Below are positions 8,855 through 23,400 of a stretch of 64,000 nucleotides of DNA, in pieces (position 1 is the first letter of the stretch; each line of letters begins with the position of its first letter). Below the pieces are notes generated by a model, which saw only the letters and a program-made list of their open reading frames with translations, was not told the origin of the DNA and did not search any database. A program made the translations under genes and the position numbers. Source of the stretch: Sipunculus nudus (lineage: Eukaryota; Annelida; Sipuncula; Golfingiida; Sipunculidae); contig CM049318.1 of assembly GCA_026874595.1 (NCBI GenBank), positions 55,383,250-55,447,249 on the forward strand, given 5' to 3'.

Positions 8855-11376
8855 TGTTTTGCTAAACAGATGAAAGCAAAACATAACAAAATATCACTTT
8901 ATCAAAATTTTATTATTATTATATTTTCTTGTAAGCTACGTCTAAATGGCAGGAGCTCAAAATCTGTAAATTTCTCCTGAAGATGAAAATTAATTTTTTT
9001 GTAAGTAAAACTAGTCTACTGTGCCTGAAACCCAACTTTTTTTTCAGTCTAACAGCTCTTGTGAAAAATATTGATATTTGGTAAGTTGTACATTCCTCAT
9101 CATTTATATTAACAATTTACACACATTTGTGATTTCTGTAAATAAAATTTATAAATCAATATGAAAAACTCTTAATGATTTCTTTCTCCTCACATGCTAC
9201 TAACACAACAGCTGGTCCCTGTCCATACATTTTCCTTCACAAACAATTAGCTATTATATTCAAATTATTATGGTGGAAATATCAATGACACTTGGGAAGT
9301 ACTGCCAATGAATCTCATAAATTATATAAGATGTTCAATAAACATACCTGAGACCATCACATGTGGATACAGACACAGTAGCATCCTTGACCTTTCTGAT
9401 GCGGCCGTGATAATAACAAAGTTCTATAACATCCTACAAACAAACACATACAATATGAGTTGATTCTTCACTGTCATCAAATAAAACTTGGGATAGGCCT
9501 CTCACAGTGTGATTTATATCCTTATTTTTTTTCTCAAGAAACTTACTAAGGTACTCTCACAAGCCGTGATTTTCTATTATTTTCTACAACATCATAGGAA
9601 ATCAACAAATGAGAGGCTATTCTATGGACTGTGAATAAATACATGGCATAATATGCTACTTCAGAACCAGGGGCCAGATGTAATCCAGACAAATTTCCCT
9701 CAGAGGTAAGTTACTCTGATATACTATAGTGTTGTATATTGACTAAAGTCATGAAAAAAAATTCACAAATAAAATGACAAAGAAGGCATATACATGAAAC
9801 TGAAATACAAATTTAGACAAGTTCAATGCCTTTTTTTAGGAGGGGAACCATGCAATGCCCAAGTTGGAGATTTGCTGAGATTTGAAGTATTTGTTTGCAA
9901 AGTCCCCTAAAGATGGCAGCACCTGCTACAATTTACAAAGTGTCTACTGTGGGGTTATTCTAAACCAACAGTACTAAGCAGACAGTAACTTTAAATAAAT
10001 GTTAAAAATAAATGTGGAAATGTGATTTATTGACTAATACATTGAGGATTCTATTACCTGTACTTTCCATAAAGTAATATCATATTAACTGGGAGCACTA
10101 GTAGTGTTGTGAACATAATGATCCTAGAGAGAAAATGATATAAGTTTACTATTGCAGTAAATGTTTTACTGAATCTGATACCTTAGGTAATATGATTTGT
10201 TATGTATTTAGTACATTTTGAGACTTACTTCTTTGATACGCTGGGTATTTTCATCGATATGCCACATCTGTTTTAAAGGTTTCTTCACAAGATGTCTGTA
10301 ATAAAAGAAAAGGATATATCTTTACAGGCAATCTCTTACGAAAAAAATATTCTTGGTAATTCTTTAATGTCTAAAATGCAACCTCTCTCCTGAAAAGTTA
10401 ACATCTACATCATGAATACAGTTTCAAATATTGTATCCAGTCTACAACAAAGGGATGCAATGTTAAATTTCCCCAAGAAAACACATACATAATGTATTTA
10501 TTGCACAGTATCTGAACAGAGGGTGAGGCTATTAAATAGCTGGTTGGAACACAGGCTTTCAGAGTTCTCAGAGTCTTCCCCTTCTTCCCTTCCATCATTC
10601 AGGAAAAATCAGTTTATTAGTGGCTGTAGGCGCCATCTGTGAGCCAATGTGGAACTAAACAAGACAGCATCACAAATCTAAGTTGTCTGTGCAATGAAAG
10701 CAGACAACACTACAAATAACATTCAGTTATTTGTAATGTTTTTACTTATAGACAGATGCTAAAATCAAGAGATTCCTCTGTTTATTCCTCCAGCAAATTG
10801 CCCATAAAATTAAGAATGGGGCTACTGTATATTATAACTGACTGTGACAGTGGTGCCACTAATCATTGTCACGCAACTGTTTTTGTGGATAAGCATTTTT
10901 GGTCTTGAAATGTTGGAATGATGCCAAGTGTTTCCCAAGGGGGGCAATTTACAATATTTTGTCATAAATCCTGTGGAATTCAAAATTATTTTGCAAAGGG
11001 TCCATTATAGTGCTATATTTCAGAAACTATGGCAGTGAACTTTGCCAATATCAACTCAGCCCATGGAAAACTAGGGCCCTAGGTGAAGCCTTGTGGACCT
11101 GCCTCAATGCAAGAATGGGTTATGTGCCAGTAGGAGTAAACATTAATTTAATGTTAAGAGGATGTACAAAGAATAATTTATATTTTGACCACCAGGTGGT
11201 GCTGACAGTTCAGGCACTCAACTTCCGCCACAAACATACGTTCTGTTACAGCTATGTAACCAACCTGCCTGAAGCTCATTTTCAACATTTTCTGATGTGA
11301 AGCAAGGCTAATATAACAAACTTGGGAGGAGCGGGTTTTAGAACGCCCAGGTGCGCATATAAAAAGAAGACTAGAT

Positions 11377-11441
<65 letters not shown>

Positions 11442-14400
11442 GCATATCATGGCTTAGGCTTAAAAAGTCGATTTTACATAGTTTCCATCTAAACGCTACT
11501 GGACGATCACAAGCCTCTACATCTGGCTACGCAAACAGACTTGTTGTGCAAACATTAGCAGACAGAGAGAGTACCATAAGAAAATATAAAAGAAACAGGT
11601 ATACACTGGGTATTGACCTGGCACAGGTGAGCACATTTGCAGTTCTCAAGGGATAGACAAAAACAGACACAAAAACTGATGTAGATATCTTCAGTTACAG
11701 GGAAATCTGAGGTCAGTGTAAATAAAGATGCTTTCTTATGAGTATGACCTTCTGGGGTTCTTAGATAATATACATTAATTTAACATGACAATGGCTCTAT
11801 AAGAACTTAATGTAGTTCAGCATCTCAGGAAATTCCATCAGTTGTAAAACGGCATGAAAATGTGTTTTTATCTGTAAACATGACGGAAAAAGTCAAAAAT
11901 ATTATATTAATATTATGCTGAAAATATTAACCAAAGTTCCTGTAAATCAGCAACAGGAGAGAAGATTTTACTTGAAAAATAACATAAATAAATTAGAGAA
12001 GGTTACAATTTATTTTCACATATCAGCAAAGGTGCTGACCAAATAATGGCCTGATACCACATATCTTATCTAGAAATTCACTTAGAAAGCCCAAGGTAGC
12101 ACTGAGGAGTTAAAAGCCATTAGCAACCCACATATTATAACTATTTTTTCAGACCAGTGTTATTTTCCCTCTGATAAAACAAGGTGACCTTTTTTACGAG
12201 CCCATTAGCAACCAATAAAACATCTGCTGCAGGATGGAGGGGCGTGGGCAGCGGTTGATGTTTTCACAAACCATAAAACACAGCTTCAAAACACACAGCA
12301 TATGTTACAAAGCTATTGACACATGATGCTGAAGCTTACATCAACAAACAGTCCTTATGTTACCAAACTATGATGAAAACACATCAGGTAACACAGGCTT
12401 TTTACATGATGCCTGCTAATGAGACAAAAGACCAACATATCATAAAGAAACAAAGAGGATGCAATGAAAACAAACATTCATCAATTTGTAATACATTTAC
12501 ACTCCCGAGGCAGCGGAAATCTTGCGCTTCTAAAGAAGCAACTGATTTTCACGCTGCCAGCTTTGACCGTTTATGATATATTTAGACACCAGATGGCGGT
12601 TTGTTGTCCACTGAAATAAATGTGCGTACGATGTGAAAAGCAGCCAATCAGATGCCAATAAACAAACACTCGACAGGCATCCTGGCTCGCCCAATGCCGC
12701 GCTTCAAGCGCCGCTTGATGAGTTTCCGGTCGAATTTAAATTGCTCCCTCTGCATTCTCGCACCATCGACCGATTCGATTATGACATTATGACTGTGTTA
12801 GCGTAGCCATGTATCTGTTGTCTGCAGAACTGAAACCAGCCAGCGAGGTGTGCACGCAGCCTTTGTTGTTACGTTTCGTTTCAATTACAGCTCACCAGCC
12901 GAGCATCCTATGTGCCCAAGGCCCTAAGCAAACCACGTCAGGGGCAATTCTCTCTGAGCCTGTGGCCTGTTCAGACGGTTATGCTGGGGGATGAGCTGTC
13001 ACTCAAAAAGAAATTAATATGATTGGCTCCGTGTATTCCTCGCTTGGCTTTGTCTTACAGCACAAGGTCTCATCTGATTGGACAAAAATACAGTGCTCCC
13101 CTCTGGTGTTGCAATTCAGGATACGAGGTCATAACAAACAGCGCCTTACGATATAGGAAGTAGTCTATAGGTAAAGTGCTGTGTAAAAAGCATATAACAC
13201 ATTATGCAGAGCTCTTTCCCCATCCTGCCATGAAACTAAAACTAGCCTTGTACTGTTTTACTGTGTAGGTAGTACAGGAAATCATGATAAGTCACAAACA
13301 GGTAAGAAAATGACAATGAAAATGAGGCCAGCCATTAAAGCTACCATGAAATAGCCACATGGGCAGTAAAAATACCTGCAAAAACTCACATAAGGCTGAA
13401 TCAACATTTATTTTTATAATACACCATACATTTGGATAAAACACAGGCCTGACAAATAGAGAACTAAACCCTATTCTCTTCCCAAATACCAGGAAATGCA
13501 CCTGTCACTTAAGATAACACTTAGGTACTCATTAGTTATCTATGAGCAATATACCCAGCAAATGTAAGAGGGGCTGCATCTGCTGTTATCATTATCAGTA
13601 ACAGAAGTTGAGAAAACATAAGGATGGTGATAAGATACACCAAGAGTTGGCATGCCTAGAAATTACTTTCTCGCTGTGAACATCTGGGAGTGTTCCCATC
13701 TGGTGCGGAGTCTGAGTGTCATCCACAGATGGGTTTAGTTATCTTACGCCTGTGTGGTTCTCTACTTCACAGGAGTGTGTTCTATGGTTGATCAAGGAAA
13801 ACCGCTCATTCCTGGCGGTGCTACTAGAGCAATCAAGTCCCCCACGGTGGATGCATCCACACACTCTCTCTGAACCAGATACTGGCTTAGAAAGCAAAAG
13901 AAGCCATAGCCGTTCTTTTGCTTGATTGTATAGCATAAGTTTACCAAAATGTTGGAGCTGCATCACATGCTATGACAAATAATGACCTGAAAATTTCAAT
14001 GAGGAAGCCTATTGTTTCAATATTTCTTTTACAAAGCCTCAGTGATTACATGTATCATATATTTTGTAATAAACAAAAGCAAGCTTCAAGTATGTTTGTT
14101 TAGTGTCTAGCAACACCTATTACGTGTGTTAAAATTTGAATGTAACTCAGCATATTGGTAAATCTCCTTGCATGTATTATTCCATGGATTATGTGATTGA
14201 CAGATAAGTCTTGTGAGGGGTAGGAAATGGTTGCAATCACAATACAGATGGGATTTAAGTTTGCACATTAATATGTACTCCTTTATGTTAATTTGTAAGT
14301 CATAGCCTAAGGTTAACATTACTGGCTGGGCACAGCTATAGCATTGCAATAGTATGGATAGCAACTGCAGTAAAAACCTTGAAAAAGAAAACCTTGTACA

Positions 14401-17400
14401 AAACTCTAAAAGAACTGAAATTATAGAAAAGTTGTGTATATATTATTGTGAGTAAGCTTGCAAAACTGCTGCCCAAGAGTCCATTTTTACACAAATCATG
14501 CATAAAACCTAAAATGATGATTTCAGATAAGGACCATTTAGCAAACACAGAGGGTCTCTGAGAAGTAAACATTGATGCGGATAGTACTCAGTACCAGTGT
14601 TTCCACTGAGAGGCTTAGGCAGGCTGGAGGGGAAGTTTTCTTTGAACATCAACAATAACATCAACCCCACAGAGATGGCACAGCGAAGGTCTAAAAAGGC
14701 TGGTACAGATAACGGGGATCTTCCGGAATGACCAACAGTACCTGTTCTCAGAGAAATCACTTAAACCTCTCTGTGTTGGCTATGGGCTACAGTTTTAACA
14801 TGGCAGAGAAGGCTGGAATTTGGATCACACGGGATGTAGCAAGATGCAGCAAAGAACAAAGGCTTTGAGGTTTTCTTGTTTGAGACTTATACTGGCTAAG
14901 CGTATGCCTGAACTGTACACACTGTAGCATGGTATGTCTCAATATGAATCCCCTGTCTAATCAGTCTCAAAAGTGGTGCAGCAACTGGTCACTCAAAACA
15001 CCTAAAACATCAGTTTTCTTTTTGGGTAACTGTGGGGAAACATCCCCATAACTTCAAATTACATGAAACTGTTGTATAAAACACTCAGGTTAAATTTTAT
15101 TTTCTACAATTATGCCTCAAATTATGTACTGATATATTCCACTGACATTTATTTTTCAACAAATTCCAGCTTTTTGCTTAACATCTGAATTGGTTGTTTC
15201 AGATACAAAGACAGAACATGAACATATATAAATATTTCTGTTTGGCAAACTGTTGCAGACGGGACAAACCCATGTGATAACTTAACAAAAGATAATTTTT
15301 TGACATGGGACTGGTATGCCCCGTCATATTTGTTTATATTTATTGATATGGATCCATTAAAAAATTATATGAGATTTCTAACAAACTGAGAAATATTGAA
15401 CCGTTCGTTACTGCTGATAAATGAGCAGTGATATGATGAGCTGATAAATGTTGAAAGACATTTCCCTATTTTGATTTAGTGTCCTATTTTACAGCTTCAT
15501 CTGTTTATCTTGACTTGCTGTGCTAATCGCTGTGATTAAGCTGTTTTTAGTGCTAAAAGTTTGGAAGACAAAACACAAAGTTCAGCAGCTGGCCAGGGGT
15601 TAACTGAACACAAGTACAGGCTTTACATCACTGCGAAGATGCCCTGCTGGTTTTGACATACAAAGAGTGAGCAAATCAAAGCAAGTTTGCCGCCCCCTCT
15701 GTTGAGGCCTCACCTCTGTTAATTCAAATATAAGAACAAGTGCAAGCTTCACCTTTCATAAACACAGAGACATAGTGCGCCAAGTTGGCAGAGTCAATCA
15801 TTTGTGTCTAACAATAGGGGGCACCAGTGATCTTACTCTTATTGAACAATATTTCATATTACACTTCTATTCTGTTCCGGCTTCAATGACTTATTATGAC
15901 ACAAGACTATTTTATGATAGCCATGTATCTGTCCCCAGCAAACTAGGAATGGGTTCCCAGTTGGGCCAACCCAGACAGCCCTAGGGTCATATAAATATTC
16001 ATGAGAAAGGTCATGAAAATCTAGCTACAGATGAATTAGCTACAGAGGAAATTTAATCCCAGTCACATCTCTGAAATGCAATTTATTCTTATTTCATACA
16101 TGAAGGTAGCAGCTCTGTGAAATATGCTGATCCTAAATAAAAGTATACACAGGAGTATCCCTACTGCCAGGTAAACCATTTCTAGATTTACACATAAACT
16201 GCTGGTGGGCTGTATAATTGGGCCTTTTAACTTTTTGATGTTTGTTATCAATCTGACAACTAGTATACACAACAGGATTATAGAACATACACAGTATCCT
16301 AGCCCTTGGAAGACAAGTCCCTGGCATAGGATGAACCGAAGGGGGTTCACAAACATAACCCTCACAGCTGTCACCCACGCATCTGTTATGGACCTTCTAC
16401 AACACCCCTTACCCCATACATATTACACCCCATGCCATAACACAGCTCATCAATTAGACATGTTAGCTTCTCAGATTAACAAATTAACACATAGTTGTTT
16501 GAAAAATGACAAAATAATTTGAGAAGGAACTGCTTTGAGGTTTCTGTAATGGCTGTGCAATCAGCATGTTACTAGATAATGTTGCTGAGTGATTACATAT
16601 AACTATGAGCATGATATCACTTGAATTTCCTTAGTCACTGGGTATCACACACAAGTTTTCACCACAAAGATTAGAACCTAAGTCTATAGAAACTTTAATA
16701 TGTCTCAATTTACTTCCAATCTTTAAATTATAAATCATTAAATCAGGCAATTAATTTAGCAGCACTTATACCCATCTGACACAGAAGTGTCTATTAAGAT
16801 GTCAGAGTGGCAGTACATGAATTATCAGAAACTGACCTGAAAATCTTGATGAGGAAGCATATATTTAATCTCACTGCCATAGATGATAAAACACTGCAGG
16901 ATATACATGATGCTGAAGTCAATTATCTTTCTATAAGTATAAAATAATAAATAAATCTCTGATTTAATGTCTAAAGAACATTTATAAACATGTCATATAC
17001 ACATATCAAAAGTGATATGGCAATGTATCAATTTCAGGTTTTCCTTTCAATTATATGAAACTTTAATCCATTAAAAGTAAATTTAGAAAAGAACTTTTAC
17101 AAAGTTTGATGCAAAACATGATCATTTCCTAGATTTCCTGGAAAGGATACGGTCAGTTTAGTGCAAAAGGAGTTGATTAATTACTTGAAGTCTAAAGATG
17201 TTATATCTGGCAGAATTACAGCATGCATACTGATTAATATATACTTGTACACTTAGAAGGCAGTACACACAACTTGTTCAAAGTTAGAGACCAGCTCTTG
17301 TAAATCATAAAATCTTGTGGTTGCTGAGAGCTGGGACAGGAGGTTTGGTCTGGAGACTGCCATGAAACACACTGGAATCCCTAGGCTGTTGAGCAAATTT

Positions 17401-20400
17401 ATCGCTGGCAAATGCTATCACCTTCCCAGACAGATTTGTTTATACAGAACTTCAGCTTACAATGCCAGCATTATTCATCTTGATTTTGTTGCTGACGCAG
17501 ATCAGAGATTACCTTATTTTTATGTTCTGTCCAGGCCTGCTGGCACAGATCACAGATTAAATTATTTTTATGCTCTTCCCTGTTTTGACTGATAACAGAG
17601 AGGCCTACATCCAAACTCCACCAATATCCAAAATTTTAGTTATAAAATTACAGAAAAACCTCGCCTAAAAACCATCTCATTTTAACAACTAGAATACAGG
17701 CAGCGACTACCTGTATCCGCCAAAATCAGAGTAGGACGGGTGAAGTAAGGCATGGATTGAGTGGCAAGGGGAAATAGAGTTCGACATGTTACATATTAGC
17801 ATGGATGTTTGCCATGTAAATATGACTGTAGATAGCGCTACCTGTTTTTCGAACGAGAAACTATCCAAGATGTATATACATGCAAAATTTCAGGTGGATA
17901 AGTCAAACCACTGCCGAGATACAAATGATTTAATCCCACGGCAGACAAACAGATGGATGCTGTGAAACAAGGGACCCATGGGTCACGGCGCTCAGCTGTT
18001 ATATATGATAAAAAATATGATTTTGGAAAGAGGCACATGCTGGTTTTGTGTGGTAATAAATATAAGCTTTATTATGAGTTGTTGGTGTTCAGCTTATGTA
18101 TGATTTTGATAGTATCTTTGGAGACAGGGAAGAGGATTGATTTAATTTATTTTATTAACAAATGGAGTGCTATTGTCACACAGATTTTGACTTGGCCATA
18201 TAATTTATAAGCAGCACATATAATAAAAGAGTTTAACTATTTGTTAAAATTTAATAACAAATATTGTGCCATTATAATTTTTATCTAAAAAAAAAGAAAA
18301 TCATATGATTTTTTAAAATAAAATATAACTGAAATGATTATTGAAATAATATTATAGAATATATCATAAATGCATTCATGAATACATTTTGAAAGTATCT
18401 GCACTGGTATTCAAATACTTTCATATTACCTGAATTCCCATTCTTATGCAATAAAATTCTTTAGTGCAGTATATATTCATATTAGTATTCAAATACATTT
18501 GCAAAGCATTTGCACCATGTCTATTATTTATTCAGTTTTAGCCAAACAATGATGTTGCAAATCCAGAATATACAAAATTCACAAATTTAAATAATGATCA
18601 TAAGTACCTGGTTTTATGGCTTTTATTTATATTAAAAAAAAATAAATGTAATATATTCACTTTGGACTACTTTCACATCAATCTACACACTAGACACAGT
18701 AGGAATCTAGATAAATATTATCAACTGCATCTTTGTCTATCATTAATTTCCTTCATATGATCCCTAATGATTAGTAATGAATAATATTATTTTTTTTCTT
18801 ATCATTAAAATTTAACTGAAAAATACCATAGGTGACTGCATGGTGTTATTTGGAATAACATTGACACTGACATTCTATCCATCCATACAAGATTCTTACA
18901 TCAACAGTAACAGTAATTTTCTGTTACTCATCAACTAACAAATTCCTTTTCTATTTATTTTTCTTTAATTTCTTATTAAAAACCAATAAAAAATTATTAA
19001 TTTATTGTTATGTTGTTTTTCAAAACAACACCTAGATGAGTTGGGTTGGACATCTGGATCAACTGTGGCTGGGCATTCGCTGCCTGGCTGCCAAAGTGTA
19101 TGCTTCGCTCAAGCGTGCATAATCTGATGAAAGGTCAACAAGGTCAACATACAGGTGACTGAAGCGGGGCTTGATTGAGCTTTGGTCTGACATGGTCTCA
19201 TAAAAACATTGATAAAAGCTACAATATTTGGCCAATTTGTTTCAGCTTTCTAAACTACAAAGATGAAATCCTTATGTGTGCATGATATGAAAATTATATC
19301 AACAGTGCTCTCAGGAAACAAACATGCCATGGTCAAAGTTGGGCAAAATTTAAGGTACTAATTTTATATTCAGAACTAATATTTGGTATTCAATTGAATC
19401 TTGATTAAATAATGTTACATCCCTGACAAAAAATCTCTAGCTTCAGCAATCCTCTTGTTAAGGGAGTAAATATATTTCTTGATTTTTTAAAAAGTGCATC
19501 ATGTTTGGGCCCATAACTTAAAACAATTACGCAATACTGACATCATTTCTGGCATGTGCATACTGAATGTATAGAAAAATATGTATATTATATATGATCA
19601 AAGTCAGATCAGTGGTTTTGATATTAGGCAGTCTTACAGTGTAACAATGGGTTTTTAATGGAAAGTTTTCATTAATATTTTGAAACAATTAAGTCCTAGT
19701 GATCAAATTCTTGGCATGGTAGGGGATTTTGGAGACATCTAACTGCATGCCAAATTTTAGGAACTTAGAGCTGAAGCTGGGGAGCTGAGCTCTAGCAAAC
19801 TGCATAACACTAGCTTGATGTAAACAATATCTGACATGGTGCTTGAAAACTTGAATAAAATCTACAGTTTTTGATCAACTGGTTTCAAATTTTTGGTTTT
19901 AACAGTTGAAATGGTAACAGAAACATGCTTTGAAAATTAAATCCTCAGCAGTTACAGGGAAAAAATGTGCCATGATCAAACTTGGGCAAAATTTAAGGTA
20001 CCAATTTTATATTTTTGCCAATATTTAAGAAAATTTGATAGATTTTGATCTAATTTTTGGTATACAATTAAATTTTGATCAATTAAAGTTGTATTACTGA
20101 AAAAAAGTCCCTACCTTGAACACTTTTGGTCTCAAGTGACCAATTATCTTTCCTGATTTTTTTACAAAGTCCATTATGTTTGGGCCCATAACTTTTTTAA
20201 AATAAATAATACTGACTTAATTTCAGGCATGTACATAGGAACTATATAGAGGAATATTTATGGTAAATATGAAGAAAACCAGATGAGTGGTTTTGATATT
20301 AGGCAATCCGGAAGTGTAAAAATAGATTTCTAATAAAAAATTGAGGTTTTTCCTTAATATCTCAAAGGAACGAAGTCCTATTGACCCAATTTTCGGCATG

Positions 20401-23400
20401 GTAGGAGACTTTGGGGACATCTAACTGTATGCCAAATTTCAGATTCATAGGTCCAATGGTGTGAAAACGTGCCAGTCTTACGGACGAACATCCGGACAGA
20501 CGGCCGGACGGACAGACAGACGGACGGACGACGGACAATGGACCACGACTATAGCTCAGATAACTTATAGTCAGCTGAGTTAAAAATTGTTGCAGGTGGT
20601 GCCATGAGTTTTGTGTATGATAAAGAGTAATGTGAGATCTAAACACAAGCAGACTTCAGGAAGATATGTCAAACCAGTCCGGAGATATAAGCATGGATAT
20701 CTGCAGCATGAATGTGAATGTATGTGGTGCCACCTGTCATAAAATCAAGAAAGCTATCCAGGATGTATACGCATGCCAAATTTCAAGTGAATAAGTCAAA
20801 CCACTGCCGACATATGAGTGATTTTAACCCAAGGCAGATGAACAGATGGACTCTGTGCAAGAATGGTTGCAGGTGGCACCACAAGTTTCTTGTATGATAA
20901 AGAACTATGTGAGATCTAAACATATGCAAACTTTCAGGAAGATACGTCAAACCAGTCTGGAGTTATTAGCACAGATGTCTGCAGTGTGAACGTCAATGTA
21001 GGTGGCACCACCTGTCATAAAATCAAGAAAGCTATCCAGGATGTATATGCATGCCAAATTTCAGGTGAATTAGTCAAACCACTGCAGAGAAATGAGTGAT
21101 TTTAACCCAAAGCAGACATACAGATGAACGCTGTGCATAAATGGTTGCAGGTGGCACCACCATTTCTTATGTATGTTATAAAGCTATCTAAGGGCTACAT
21201 TTGTGCAAAATTTTTTTTCCTGATTGGTCAAATGAGTCCGAAGATATGTGGGATAATGTGTCAAAATGAACCCACTGGAGAGAAGAAAGGTCAGAGGTCA
21301 ATGCCAAATGTTAAGGCAACAATTCACATGTGACCCAATAATTTGGTTAAGTTTTGGAAAAACCGGTCCAGTAGTCTTAGAGGAGTTCTCTGAACTGGCG
21401 GAACCCTGTCAAAAACATAGTATCCGCAAAACCGTTTTGGCGGATACAATTATCTCATCATTAAGACCACTTTTCAGTCCGAATTCCTTTTTGCTCTTCA
21501 TATCAGATCTTGCTCAGAAGACCACCTCGAAAATCCGACCACTTTTTTAAGGTCCCATTGGTGGTTGTAATGTCTATGTTTCACTGTATAATAATATTTG
21601 TGTTAGGAAAAAAATTATAGATCTTACGAGAATAACCTATCAAACGGTCTGAAAAAGGTAGGAGAAAGTCAATGCCAAACTGTGCAATTTTCATATAATT
21701 TTAAAGCTAATGATACTTCTAAACAAGCTTCAATTATAAAATTTGAGTTATGTGGTGAGTAACTGCACAACTTCTCATTATTCAACATATGTAGTCATTT
21801 TGTCAAACATTGGCAAGATCACAACAAAATAAAAATGCAATTATTAAGAGCATGTCAGTTAATTCCAATAAACAGCCTCAAATCACTTTTGAAGAAGAAG
21901 GTTGAACAAAAAGTATAAAAAATTGTTAACCACTAAAAAAAAGTATGTAAAAAGTATAACAAGCAAATTTGTGGAATTAATGTCCCCTGCTTTGGGATCT
22001 TTTTGTTGTTCATGCTTGATAAAGGACGGGCAGACAGAGTGACAGACAGACAGACAGAAGCAAGACACTCCAAAACAAATCCCAACCAGGGTAAGCATGA
22101 GACTGAGAGCAATCACTGACAAAAATTTGAATGAAATTGAATAATATTTAGGAAAGTTATCCCAAAGAAACGAAAACCTGACAAACTGACAGAGTGACAG
22201 ACAGACCGACAGACATAAGCCAGACACTTCAAAACAGTTCCAAACTAAGGTGAGCATGAGAGCAATCACTGACCAAAATTTGAATGACATCGGATAATAT
22301 TTAGGAAAGTTATAGCAGGGAAGCAAATTCGTGGAATTAATGTCCCCCGCTTTGGGATCTTGTTGTTTTTCATGCTTGTTAAAGGACGGACAGACAGAGT
22401 GACAGACAGAAGCAGGACACTCCAAAACAAATCCCAACCAGGGTAAGCATGAGACTGAGAGCAATCACTGACCAAAATTTGAATGAAATCGAATAATATT
22501 TAGGAAAGTTATCCCAGAGAAACAAAAACCTGACAGAGTGACAGACAGACCGCCAGACATAAGCCAGACACTTCAAAACAAATCCAAAACCAAGGTAAGC
22601 ATGAGAGCAATCACTGACCAAAATTTGAATGACATCAGATAATATTTAGGAAAGTTATAGCAGGGAAACAAAAACCTGACAGATAGACAGACAAAGTGAC
22701 AGACAGACAGACAGAGAAAAGCCAGACACTCAAACAAATAATTCCAACCAAGGTTTGCATGAGAGCAATGTCTGACCAAAATTTGAATGAAATCGGATAA
22801 TATTTAGGAAAGTTATCGCACGGAAACCAAAACCTGACAGACACACAGACAGACAAAGTGACATATACAGACAGACAGACAGAAGCAAGACACTCCAAAT
22901 CCTATCCAAACCAAGGTATGCTTAAGAGCAATCACTGCCCAAAATCTGAATGAAATTGGATAATATTTAGGAAAGTTATTGCACAGAAACCAAAACCTGA
23001 CAGACAGACAAAGTGACAGACATACAAACAGACAAACAGAAGCAAGACACTCCAAAACAAATCCCAACCCAGGTAAGCACGAGAGCAATCACTGACCAAA
23101 ATTTGAATGAAATCAGATAATATAAAGGAAAGTTATGGCATGGGAATGAAAACTTGACAGGCAGACAGACAAAGTGACATACAGACAAACAGACAGAAGC
23201 CAGACACTCCAAAACAAATCCCAACCAAGGTAAGCATGAGGGCAATCACTGACCAAAATTTGAATGAAATCGGATAATATTTAGGAAAGTTATGGCACAG
23301 GAACGAAAACCTGACAGACAGACAGACAAAGTGACAGACAGACAGAAGCCAGACACTCCAAAACCAATCCCAACCAAGGTATACATAAGAGCAATCACTG

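Noticed and set aside
11375-11656. Open frame starting with a Tyr-Ile string
   Set aside because: Translation of the (TA)n microsatellite.
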